The translations under genes were made by a program, and so were the position numbers. Below, in pieces: positions 46,113 to 59,100 of a DNA stretch of 64,000 bases. The notes below the pieces were generated by a model. It was not told the origin of the DNA. It saw only the letters and a program-made list of their open reading frames with translations, and did no database searches. The stretch comes from Channa striata (lineage: Eukaryota; Chordata; Actinopteri; Anabantiformes; Channidae): assembly GCA_033026295.1 (NCBI GenBank), contig CM065188.1, positions 1,674,001 through 1,738,000 of the forward strand, written 5' to 3'. Position 1 is the stretch's first letter. Each line of letters starts with the position of its first letter.

Positions 46113-49100
46113 CTAGCAGAGGTCAGAGACGTAGTCAAAGTCCCGGAAGCTGTCCTGATCTTTACGGGAGAGAACGCGAGGCTCACGTGGAGGTGTGAGC
46201 GCCGGCGCTTCAGTGGTGAACTCCTCATCAAAGTTACTGACGTCCTCTTTGCTGCCGATGGATGGGACAAAAGGAGGCGGCACCTTCCTTTGCAGCAATG
46301 CCTCCCAGTCCATATTCTGTAGAGAAACAGTAAAAATGAAATTAACAATGTACTGATGTTTTCCAAGTGGAAATAAGAGCAAACAAAGAAATGTCTGTTC
46401 ACCTGCAGTGTATGTGTGTGAATATCTGTGATTTGGAGCCAACTTTCCCTCCCAAGAATTTTTTCTTTGGTAAATTTAACTTTATTTACAGAACACTTTT
46501 ATTAAATTGCTTTCCAGTCTGTCTCTCATTCACGTATTCACACAAACAAACTTATACAGCACACCAGTGGCTGCTAAAAGGCAGCTGGGCTGTAGTGTTT
46601 AGAATAGAGAATCTGTTCAGTCTGATCATAGATGTAAGTGGTCTAACAACTAAATATTTCCTGTTGCTGCTTTGCATCCCACCACATCCAAGCAAAACTG
46701 ATAGACACACCCTGCCATTTGGCCAGTTGATCAATTTTATACAGTAGAGGAAGAAATAATACAAGTAGAGAGAAAAAACATCAAAAGAGCATCAAGGTGA
46801 ACAGTTTTGTTCAGCCTTGGTCACAAATAAAGGCAGAAGTGTACTTACTCTGAAAAAAGGCTGCTTCTTCACCTCCTCTGCATCCTTCTCACCAGAGCCC
46901 AGTCTTCTCTCTGGGTTCCTCCTTAAGAGCTATTTGTGATGACACACATATACACACAAACATGAATTTAAAAAAATTGTTCGTGGTTATTGCAAAAGAC
47001 AACAGAGGATGTCAGAGTGTATGTGTTTCACATATAATGTTGAGGCCAGTGACTGTCACATATCGTTTGTGGGTGATTTAAAAAGTGAGTGTGCATACAT
47101 TTGTGTGTGAGAAGGGGAATGTGTGTATTCTTACTCTTCTCATGATGGCAATGGCCTCAGTTGAGAGAAAGCGTGGGTAGCGGACTTCATCATTCACAAT
47201 GCTGTCAAACACCTCCTCCTCATCATCCCCCGGGAATGGTGACTACACAATTGTGCATAAAAATCATTCTTAATTCAATAAAATCAATTTCAGACATTTG
47301 AAGTTCATAATGAATTGTGTTAATCACAGTAAACATGTGACATGCCATATATAGAGATGTGTCATGTCTTAGATATAGGTAAGTACAAACTGTAGGAATG
47401 TCAATGAGGCACCTGAGAGCAAAGAAATTCATCATATTTGCAACAATGCTTTTATTACCAAAAGTCATTGCACAATGAAAATCTAATTTTTATAGTCATT
47501 TAAGGTAAGTCTTCATATTGTAAATATATACAGGACTACTTTTTCTCCATTTCTAAGTTGCTTTGAAAAAGGTTAAACACATTTCATATATATTGGTTTA
47601 ATCTGTTACTGGACTGCTGAAAGAAGGGTCAACACAAGAAATGAATTTCCAAGGGCCTACTTTAAGATGCTGATGTTACATGACATAATTTTTACTTTCC
47701 AGTGGTGTCAGAACAACAGATCTTCTCTCTGTCTCTTGTTAAATACACAGTTCTGAACAGTTTTAAAACAATTTTAAGATCTGGATGTGATTTAACTCAT
47801 CCAGTCTATCTACTGAGTGTTGCTGTTTCATCTAGAAGCTCTGCCGTTAAAACACAGTGTGATCAATGTGATAGCAAACAGGTTTGTAATGTATGTTCAC
47901 AGGGACACAGATGTCGACCATTTCTCACCTCTCCTACCAACATTTCATAGATGAGGACCCCCAGTCCCCACCAGTCTACTGCTCTGGTATAGGATGTATC
48001 TGTGAGGACCTCTGGGGCCAGAAACTCTGGAGTCCCACAGAATGTGCTGGTTCGGTCCCCATAACCCATTCCTACAGACAGGGCAGAAAGATGAATCTGT
48101 TTGTGGCTGAACAACTTTACAAAGAAAGAAAAATTGGACTCAATAAAAAAAGTCCATCAGTCAGTAACATTATTTTTCACCTTCTTTACACAGTCCAAAG
48201 TCAGCGATCTTTACATAACCATCTGTGTCTAGCAACAGGTTATCAAGCTTGAGGTCTCTGGAAGAGATGGAAGGTAAAGATTAGTGTCTCTTTGCAATTT
48301 TTTCATAAGCACATCAGAGGGAAAACTCAGAAAGTTTAAAACTGATACAACATACACATTGAGAGCTCATTAAGCGGTTAAGGAGAAATATTTAATAATT
48401 TTCCACAAACAAATGCATGTTGACTATGACGTTAGGAATGAAGTTTGCTGGGGTTTTCACTCACCTGTACACAATCTTATGGTCATGGAGGAACTGAAGT
48501 CCAAGAACGACACAGGCCGCATAAAACCTGAAGTCAAACCAAAGAAACATTACTTAGCTAGACTATTAATAAACTATAATAATAAAATTAATAAAATCTG
48601 AACTGTATAACAAAGAACATTTATTCTACTTCCTGATCATTAGCCCCGTCACTGTTACTAACAACTACTACTACTGCTATCATAAACACACATCTTTAGT
48701 GTCAATTTTGTGAAAAACGCTCAGTGTATTTATTTAGATTGGCACAATCAAATTCTACTTTTACTTAAGAGTCACCACTTAGCATTTCTTCTCTCTTATG
48801 AAAATGTATGACATGTGACGTACACAGCTCTTGGCTCTGTGAAGACGTCCGTGTGGATGTGCATCATCAGGTCGCCTCCTGCTGTGTATTCCATAACAAA
48901 ACACACATGCTCCGGTGTCTGGAAACACGCAAACAGGTTGACGAGGAAGGGATGGTGTGACATGTTGACGACATCAAAGATGCGCTTCTCACACATCAGA
49001 CTGGAGGGGAGAAAAGTGAAGGGGGAGAGGTGGGGGTGGAGGAGGATGATTAAGAGACAAAAGAAAGTGAACATAAGAGATCAAGGACAGGCGGACAAAA

Positions 49101-50119
49101 TCAAACAGATATTTAGGAGAACAAGAGAAGAGAAAGAGGGAAGATGAAGAGTATGACAAAAACAAAAGATAGAAGGGAATAGAAAGAAATGAACAAAAAA
49201 GGAAAAATGTTAAATATTGAGACAAAACTAGATAGCGTTTATTTTGGTCGAGGAGACGCCCACACTCAGCACACAGACGATCAGTAATCCAAGTGAATCA
49301 GCAAAACAGCACAGATGAATTCTGTGCAGTAAAAGGACTTCATAGAAATTCAGATAAAAACAGCAACTAAGCACACAAACACAGGGACACACACCTTTCC
49401 ACTTCATCACGAGCTATGATATCTCCTTTCTTCAGGGCTTTGATGGCATACATTGTACCTGTCTTCTTGTATTCTGACAACAACACCTGAAGTCAGACAG
49501 ACACACATACACACAGTATGAGCTTGAACATGGACAATGTGTCATCAGAAAAACTGATGGCTTATAGATGTGCATGTTTATTTAATGAAGAGATGGAACC
49601 TACACATTCTATAACCTTGGATCTTACAATAAGGTCTGAATAAAACAGATTAAACCTGCAATTTAAAGTATTTTTTTCCATTAACATTTCAATAAGCATT
49701 TTAAGGACATATTTTTTAAAGAACTAAATCAATACGTATGAAACAAAGATTATATTTTAGATTTTTAGGCTACTGCAGCTAGTATTTGCCTGTTACACTA
49801 TTACATGCAGAAAGTAGAATAATATGTTAAATATTTCCACAAATACAGGTTAAAATATACAAGGCTTTTGCATAAATCCACTTATCTTGCCAAAGGAACA
49901 CCTGCAACGAGGATCTTATTGCATACTTGTTGCAGATATTATTTTTTGTGCATGCATATGTTTTTTGCGTTATGACCGACCTGTTTAAAAAACCTGTTCT
50001 ACAAATATAGGTGTGGAAAAAAAAAAAAATTGTGAAACTGCACCTTCCCAAAGTGTCCTCTGCCCAACACAGCAATTAGCCTGAAGTCCTGGAGTGACAG
50101 AGGGCCTTTCTTCTGCTTA
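46113..50119 (-). other. pkn1: PKN1 kinase-domain exons
   Basis: Exons in coding order: 50119-50044, 49486-49395, 49000-48824, 48527-48465, 48257-48181, 48071-47929, 47242-47135, 46929-46849, 46316-46113. Motifs: LGRGHFGKV glycine loop, [10 protein letters not shown] lysine, [10 protein letters not shown] helix, [13 protein letters not shown] catalytic loop, [10 protein letters not shown], activation loop [16 protein letters not shown] with the PDK1-site Thr, turn motif TPPREP, and hydrophobic motif FRDFDY with Asp in place of the phospho-Ser, as is usual in PKNs. The chain ends DYVSDLC. All key catalytic residues are present. Confidence 0.95.
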
Positions 50120-50379
50120 CTGGAAACATGGACACACACATTTAGCAGGAACATTTACAGTACATACCGAAATACCCATATGTCACGATTGCATAAAGCA
50201 ATTTTTATTGGCAGACAAACTAAAGTAAAATAAATCCTGGTATAAAACTAGTGCAGTCAGGACTAGCAAAGACAAATATACATAGACAATCACAAAATAA
50301 ATGGACAATAGTGCAGCAATTATTTCCAAAAATACATTAAAGACAAGGAGAAAATAATTGTATTAGGTTAGAGTATTTG

Positions 50380-50430
<51 letters not shown>

Positions 50431-51538
50431 CTGCTAACAGATGGGGTTCTGACAGGACACTCAGGGGTGAGGTCTGGAGGAGAGAAGGGCTGAAGGACTG
50501 GCAGCTGGTCCTGATAGGGGGCATGCAAGGAAAGAGACATAATGGAAAGACACAGAGACAGAAGATGGAAGACGAAAGACAATTATTTGACATCATTTGC
50601 CCAACACTGAATATAATATTGAGGGAGTTTATCCATTACTAAAGCTCCACAAATTACCTGCTGTACGTAATGCACATGTCTTAATAATGTAAACAGTATC
50701 TACAGTGATTAATCAATAAATAGTTTTGGCTAAAGGAAATTAATAAATACAGTTTATAAAGAAAATAATTTTTTCCTACTGTTTACTGTTATTGGTCCAC
50801 ATTTGAGAAATCATTCCAAAAATTGTCGATTATGTTTTCATATTCACACACATGATCCCCAATATGTGACACTATATTATTGCATATTGTGTGGGGAATT
50901 AAAACAAAAACAAATCCACTACTTAGATTAAAAAAACAATTCAAGCAGGCTTTAAGAACACTGAAAAAAATGACTGGCTGAAATAAAGTGTCTGCACTTG
51001 AATGCAGCACAGAATACTTGACATTTCTGTATTTTCCCCGCAAATAACAGAACTAATTACACGTAGCTTCAAAATGCAATCCCAAATGTGATCGATGGTG
51101 CACAACTGTTTGAGTCCAAAAGACTCAATCACACAATAAACACAACAGATGAACCTCACTTGTTAAAAATTAATTATTCACGCAATCCTGTCTCACCGGA
51201 GTGTGTATGTCAGTGTCTCTCTTATAATCGCCTCTAACTGGAGAGTCGCTGTCCAAACTCAGCTTCTCCACTGAGATCTCCCTGAGACACAAACACATCC
51301 AGACAGACCGACACAGCCGAGTGGACAAGACAAATGAACAAAGACAAAACAGAAAACAGAAGGGTTGTTAGACACGGGGCAGCGAAGGCATCATATTCTT
51401 TATTCGTTGCCTGGAAACAGAAGGAAAAAGGTTCAAGGAGTGCTGCTGTGTTTGATAGCAAATCTAAATGACAGCTATCACACTGAGAGTTCCTCCAGTA
51501 GTGGGGTGTGTGCATCCATGTGACCTACACGGTTTGTG

Positions 51539-51569
<31 letters not shown>

Positions 51570-53137
51570 CTCACCCAGAGTTCAGAGTTAGGCTGTGTGC
51601 ACTTGGACTGTAGGTTCCTGAGTTGTTGACAGTAGGAATGGCGTTTCGAAGCAGCCTCACCCACGTGCCGATATCCACGTTCATCTGACGAGCACGGAGG
51701 AATGCCTTCCCTGAAAACACACGCACGCTGGAAGTTTTTCATAGAATATTTTATGACACAATAACTTTCTAATACTTTATTATTTAAGACTTAACTTTAT
51801 TTATGTCATATCATGCCATTATAATCTTCTGTGAATATATATTTTCACATGCACAACTATCCTTTATAGTTAATATCCTTTGTGAACCATATTCAGTTCA
51901 TAAGCTGATTATTCATAAATCTGTGGGACTGCAACACAATCAGGTTACAGCTCATCTGTGTCTTTGATACATCACAGGACAGTCTATCATTTGTACTGAA
52001 GAGCAGGTGTTCCCAGTGTGAGTCTTTCAATTACCGCAGGCTTGCTTTACAAATAATAAAATACTTATCTTAATTATATATTTTAGTAAATCTTTTGTAG
52101 CAGAAGGTCTGGACATGATTTAAAACACTTGGATCTTCAGCCTCGTGACATCAATGATATTATGTTTATTTTAGGGCAGCATAGTAATTTATGTTCCTGG
52201 GTTTTTTTTTTATGAAATGTCTCATGTTGAGGACCCACCTGCAGATATTATTCATTGTCCTATGATCTGTATGCTGGTTTTATTTTATACTGCCTTGAAT
52301 CACATTACAATGTCTGCATGGAGTATATAACCTGATTACTCGTGTGAGAAACAGAACATCAGACTCAGAAATACAGAAAAATGTCAGGTTATACAAGAGT
52401 CAGCCCCCTCCACAGTCTGTAGTGTCGACATTTATAGCGATCATATAACCTAAATTAAACAATAAATTACACACCTTTGATTACTGTGGTCCTCATCAGT
52501 ATCACATAACTGAACTTTCAAGGATTTGTCTAAATATTCTTGTCTATATAGGTTTTTGCTTGAGTGACATCTTTTTAGAGTGATGTGTTTCCAGCATTAA
52601 TCGATGCTTTATCACTTTATTAGTATCAAACATTATTCACCACTGGAGGGCCCTGTAGTCTAAACTGAAATACAGTGTTACAGCAGCGTCCCTCCCTTGT
52701 GGCCCTTTTTATTATTTACATAAAGCCTGAACACAAGTTGTTTGCCTTTAAAATTTGATTACAAAAAACCTCTACAGCTGTAAAAAGAGACATCACCTTT
52801 ACTAGATGAGCCATTTTTGTACTTTCTTCTGTCTCTTTCTCACCTTGTTGCTTAGAAAAGATCTTCTTCTGCCTTTGAAGACGAGGAACTCTCTCAATAA
52901 CAGGATTAAAAAAGGTCACCTGGAAAAATCAAAACATGGAAACATGTTTCATTTCAGACACCATACTCAGACATTTGAACCTTTCAATCTGAGTGGTGTT
53001 GTTCAGCACAGGTGCCAGTGACAATTTGTGTGGACAGGTGTATGTGCACACATAAGAATATATTTGCTGGTGCTATAAATACACACAAAGACAGGTGTCA
53101 TGTATGCATGGACAATGAGGCCATTTTCCTGTGTAGT

Positions 53138-53198
<61 letters not shown>

Positions 53199-56100
53199 AG
53201 CAAGCAGCAGGCCCTGAGGCTCCAGCTCCAGCTGAACTCTGTGTTTCTGGTTGTCCAGGAAGTCTTCCAGCTTCAGGTACTTCAGAGCACACAGCGAGCG
53301 GTAGTCCTTCCAGTAAACTGCAATTTCCATCTCCCTTGACTGTAACACAGACAGACACCGGGCGGTTGGTTTTATGCCAAGCATTTATGTGCAGATTTAT
53401 TATGGTGTCTGTGTGCATATGTGTTTGTGTACTGACCCTTTCCAGCTCTACTGTGAAGGTCTGATCCCAGGCCTGTTCTCCCACAGTCCTCCAAGCTGTC
53501 TGGCCAACCACGGTGTTATCCAATTTCAACACGGCACTAACCTCAGCTGCACACATACACAGAAATATTATTTCTGCCGAAGGAGGCATGCCTGTACTGG
53601 GGTTGGCACTTTGACCAGTTTAAAACCTACTGTACACTTGTTACAATGCATAACACACTTCTAGTGCTGATTAATGATAATTAATTAAAATTAAGGAAAT
53701 TGATTAATTCATTTCCTTAGAGACAGAAGGGGCAAGACCTTTAAAAAAAAGGCACTTGTGGGGTGATTATTACATAATTTAGCAAAACTTGCTGAAGTTG
53801 TACATAACCAAGACAATTATTATGGATAGGCAATGTTGCAATAGTACACAAAAGATGATTGTATTTTTTCTTGTAATAGACAGATACTTACAGCAGAGCT
53901 CGTCTGTCTTGCTTGGCGTCTTCCCGCTCACTGAGCCGCTCCGTCCATACAGCGCTTTGCTACCCCTCATGAAGGACCTGGTATCTCCGGGGCTGTAGCA
54001 GGGCAGCATTACAGGGGTCCCTTTATTGCGACCTGGGACCATCTCCAACAACCCCACACAGCCTAGCAGCTGCACCTGAAGGGTGCCTGAAGAGAGAAGA
54101 AAACAGAGTATCTGTTTGAAATCTCTGAACACATAAACACAGAGCATGAATGCACATGTTGAAGTGTGCACACACATAAGGCAAGTCTCTGCATTTACAC
54201 AAGCAAAGGCAATTTAGAAAAAAAAAGGCAAAATGAAGCCATTCATTTCACTTTTGTTCTAATCTTGAAGTTGTTTTCATTCAGATGGTTTCATCAGCAT
54301 GAAAAACCTCATCACACTACCTTTAAGAAGAAGAAGGGCTACACAGTCACTAACTCCATGCATCAGTGGCACTCCTTTGTAGTTCCACAGCAGCAGTCTG
54401 TCAGTGTGTCAACGCCTGTGTCTTAAGTGTTTTACTGAAGTGTCTGGTGCTGATCTTAACCAATGTAAAGAGACATTTCAAAGTGGTTACGCAGCTTCAT
54501 CTCATCTTTGTGCAGTGTTTAGAAATGTTAATGTGTGAAGCCGTACAAGTGTTTTATGATGAGGCCTCTGTGCTTTAACTCTGCATCTACTGTCTACTAA
54601 CTACATGAACAACTGGTGGTGTGATCTTTGGCCTGTCCGGCCTTGTTTTTATGTACCGTACCAGTAAGAGGTGAGGGCTTGCTGAGGGTGCTGTACTGGT
54701 TGTGGAGGTAAGGGGCAACGTGTCTTGAGCTGAAGGCAGGCGATGAGGCCAGGACGAGCTCTTCTTTGATGACGCTTGCCTTGGGGTGGTCCTCTGGCAG
54801 TTCTGCCAGACGCTGGTCCAGAGAGTCCCTCAGCAGGTCCAGCCGCTGAGAGGCCTCGCTCAGACGAGACTGTGCCTTAATAACATAGTCACAGCACAGC
54901 TTTAAAACAAAGAAGACAAACTCTTTCCAACAGCAAACCCAACCCGTCCTGCAATAAAACACCACTTTGATAGTTGTTTTTCAGGCTCACCTTGGTTTGC
55001 AGCTAATATTTATTTGTAGCACCACATTTCAACATTGAGAATTTTGGTGTGTGTGTGCACAGTAATTGTCTTTACAGCCTTGTGTGTTTTTTTAATACGT
55101 TAATGTCAGGACAGTTTAATTGGTCCACACAGCTTCAAAGATGTTTTTGAGGGTCAAGACTGCGTTTTAGGGTCAGGGTTAGAATTGACCATAAAAAGAA
55201 ATATTACCACATTCAAACACTTGGGAGGTTATGATGCTTTAAAAAGTTTTTATCTCAATGAAACAAATCTACTCCAATAGTTGTCTTTCACAAGGTACAA
55301 ACAACCTCCTCAAAACTACTGTATTGTGTGACCACAATGTCAACATGCTAAAAATTAAGGTGTACTTGTCAGAATAACATGGTTGGAGCCGCTGTCTTAC
55401 GAGTCTCTTTAGACTGTATGCACTGAAGCGAAGGAAACTTCGCAGGATGTTTCTGTATGCATGTTTGTCGGTCTAACCTCAGACAAAGCTTTTTTGTCCT
55501 GGACCTTGTTGGCCCCCAGGAGCCTGAGCACGTTTTTGGCCCCCTCAGCAACTGCGTGTTCAACCCTGTAATGATGTCTCAGCTCTTCAATCCGCAGCTG
55601 CACACCGCAGAGGTCCTGGTTACCTGCAGTGGAAGGACAGACCCAAAGCATTACATTAATAAATACATAAGATGCTGTATAAATCACACCTGCACTTTTT
55701 ATTCAGTTTTATTGTATAGTTTTCTATTTGGTGGGAGCATGTTAAAGTTTTGATGTAGAGAACTCCCCTGGGCATTCTAAGTTAGGCCAATGCCTTCATG
55801 CATGACATGCATTACACAAGAGTCATACAAATAAAACATTAGCAATGCCTGGAGGGAAGTAAACAGCTTAAACCTTAGCTCCAACCTCTGTCTTTCAATG
55901 GCTCCCACCCTCAAAAAAACAAAAAAGAAAAGAAATAAAATCTCTAGTTTTATTTTTAAACCTGATTACCATCTCAGGTTAGCCAGCAAATACTAACAAA
56001 AAGACAGAAAGAGGCCAGTCAGAGAGAGAGAATTAATATGAGCTAATAAAGCTCATTGTTTGACATTATTTTACTGTACACTATTGACTAATTGCAATTG

Positions 56101-59100
56101 CTTATTTTACCACTTAAAATTAAAAGACCTGGTACTGGTAACAGTGTGGGCATAGATTAAAGCAGGAAATTATTGTGACACTATTAGTGAAAGGGAAAAA
56201 AACAAGCATACTTTATGCCCCCTGACATTGGACACACAGACAAGGATCAGCCTCACAGTAGCATCTACCCATGAAATACAATTACAGCTAAGTGGTTAAC
56301 TTAATGGCAGAGCAGCAGCCAACACAAAGGAGAGTAGAGAGGAGGGCTTGAGACAAGGAAAATGACAATTAAATAAATGTCATTGAAGAAAATTTGACTT
56401 TCAAATGGCTGGACAGTGAGGAAAAGATGCAGGAGTGAATAAAAATGACCTTTACGACTTATGAGCAGCCCAGAATGAGACAGGAGGAGAAGGAAAAGAG
56501 CAGAGGCTGTAGAGACAGACGTGGATGCTTTTATCTCCTAATAAGGTGTTCTGCCTGGAGCCCAGACCCTGCTAGATTACCCCTCCACTGGGTGTGTAGC
56601 CTGGAGAGTGTCTGTGTACACGATACACACACACACACACAGCACTGTTGGTGTGTGTGTTTGTGTGTGAGATAACTAAAAAGGCTCCAGAGGCTACGTG
56701 GGACACCAGCACAGTAGAAAAAACTTTATGAAATGAACTTTACAGACAAACTACCAACAGAGAAGGTGTAAAAAGGCACATTATTACATAATTTACACTG
56801 TAAATTTCTGAGCATAATAAGCCAATGTTTTGGAAAAAATAAACTCCAATTACTGTGGTAGAACTATTTTTTATGTAAAGGTGCATTATGCCACTGGAGG
56901 TTAAACTAGACTCGAACCATTGGTCTAAAGCAGAGATAAGAACATTTACATTTAGTCATTAGGCAGATGCTTTTATCCAAAGTGACTTATAGAGAACACT
57001 GACGGCAGGCGGGGCAACCCCATGTTCATAGACAACTGCTGCATCAACTGAGCATCCCTCTGGAGCAGCACTGCTTTACACACAGTAGTACCCAAAAGAC
57101 CTGTGAAAGGAGTTCACCATGTAAAATGGCTCACCTTTCTTTTCTTTCAGTCATAACTGCTTAGTCTGAAATGTTAACATCTATAACATTGTTATAATAA
57201 TGTTCGAGCCATGGAAGAAACTTCATATTATTAAATATCCTGCAGGGTTTCCACATTCAGGACACACAGGGATAAAGTATGGCCTTAAAAGGGCCTTAAC
57301 TTCTCCTTCCAAATGGCAGATATTGTTTTGCCTTAAAAGACACCCACTTTCTGAACAACCATTAACTCCCAGAAAAGAGAGAGTATATAGCCCTAAGGGG
57401 AATTACCCCCCCCCATTTCTCTCATCCTCCATCAGTGTTTTCCCAGCAGAGGGGCCATAATAGTCCAGAGCACTGACTGTGCTACAGAGACATATGCACC
57501 TGGCATGAAACGGCAGTGGCTGCCCCGATACTAAATATTGTATGTGAGGGAACAGGTTGTTTTAGGAATAAAAGTATGTTTCACTGTATAAAATATCCAC
57601 ATTTCCACAAATGTAATACATGAAAACATCTGCCTAGACAGTGTTCTTGCTCTGCTACTACACACAGCACAATAAAACGGTGTGTATGTGTGTGCGAAAC
57701 AAACACTTCATCTGCCGGTCCCTAATTTGGAAGGTTGGATTTTGTTTGGTGTACATCTGTGTGTGAATTTTATTTGATTTACTTGTGATAATGTACCAGG
57801 TGGGCCAGTTCACAGGCTTTGTGTGAGTCACACACACACACCCGTGTCTTTGAATCCACTGTGCTCTTTCTCATCTTCCCTCTGGCTGGCTCTTTATTGA
57901 TCTGTTTATGGTAATGCACGTCTGCCGTCCAGAGCTGCTGCTCAGGACACAACATTTGACATGCAAAGAAAAAGAAAGTAACACTACAGCTCACACAAGA
58001 AGACAAGAGTGGGACAAAAAGACATACAGGAGAAAAAGCACCCTGCCAGTATCAGCTCACCCCTCAGAAACCACAAAGTATAACACTTGAGATTAAAATG
58101 TCTGTTATCACAAGCAACATCTGAAATGTACTGTCAGCTCACTTTCCTCCTCTCTAAAAATATTCTGATCAAAAATAATAATTTTGTAAATACGCAACTT
58201 CCCTCTATTTGCCAGTCTTAATGTGCAGCATAGAATAACATTCAAATGTTAAAGCAAGTTTCCCAGCCTGCATGTATGTAACGGTTACAAATGAAACATG
58301 AACATTTCACTACACGTACGGCTTGACAGCTGCTTTGTTGAGACAAGTAACAGTTGCTCTGGTCTTCCACAATGTTAGGATGCTAACTCTGTAAACCCGC
58401 AATTACAGTCTGCCTGTCAACCTTTTTTACAAATCATCAACCACCTTTCACCTCTTATTGCCTTTCAACTATTTGTCTACTTACACAAGCATAAAACATT
58501 CACTAATAAGAACACCACATTAATTAATAGCCTACAAATGATTGTGGTCAAACTTGTCTTGTCCATATGTATTTAGCCAAGCGATCACACCTACCCTGTG
58601 TGTCGTCATTGTGCTCGGTGGCCTGCACGGCTTTGCGAATTTGCATGCGGATGATGTCAATTTTTGTTTTACTGTCCTGCAGCATCTGCTGGGCCGTCTG
58701 CAGCATCTTCTTATCCTGAATAAAATGAACCAAACAAATATAACATATTTATATTATATAATTCGAATTAATATCCATCCATTCATCATATCAAATGGTT
58801 ATCGTGTTTAGGGTTGAGGTGTGGCTGGGAAGCTATCCTAAGCACAAGAGGCGGAGTAATAATTAATGTGTGTACTAAATAAGTCGCTTTGGATAAAAGC
58901 ATCTGCCAAATGACTAAATGTAAATCTGATATTATAATACTAGAGTATTGTTTAACGACTGAGGAACAGTGCTGTTTCGCTTTAAACTAAGAGAGAAACA
59001 TTTGTATTTTTTTCATGGTGTCTGGTGAGCCAAATGAGCTAAATATTTCTCTTTAAGTCTTAAAGTGGTGAAATACAAATGAAAGTAGAGGTAGGCGAAT

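Larger units (their letters stand above)
50431..54086 (-). other. pkn1: PKN1 C2-like domain and linker exons
   Basis: Exons in coding order: 54086-53892, 53546-53437, 53339-53196, 52919-52844, 51710-51575, 51281-51197, 50510-50431. The C2-like domain runs from [19 protein letters not shown] through [34 protein letters not shown] and [20 protein letters not shown]. The linker has [20 protein letters not shown] and proline-rich [17 protein letters not shown]. This part gives lipid responsiveness and contains an autoinhibitory segment in PKN family kinases. Three of these exons have CA-repeat tracts directly after their donors. Confidence 0.9.

Noticed and set aside
50337..53384. Open frames rich in HTHTHT or CVCVCV
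   Set aside because: They are translations of (CA)n/(TG)n microsatellites running into real pkn1 exons in a wrong frame.
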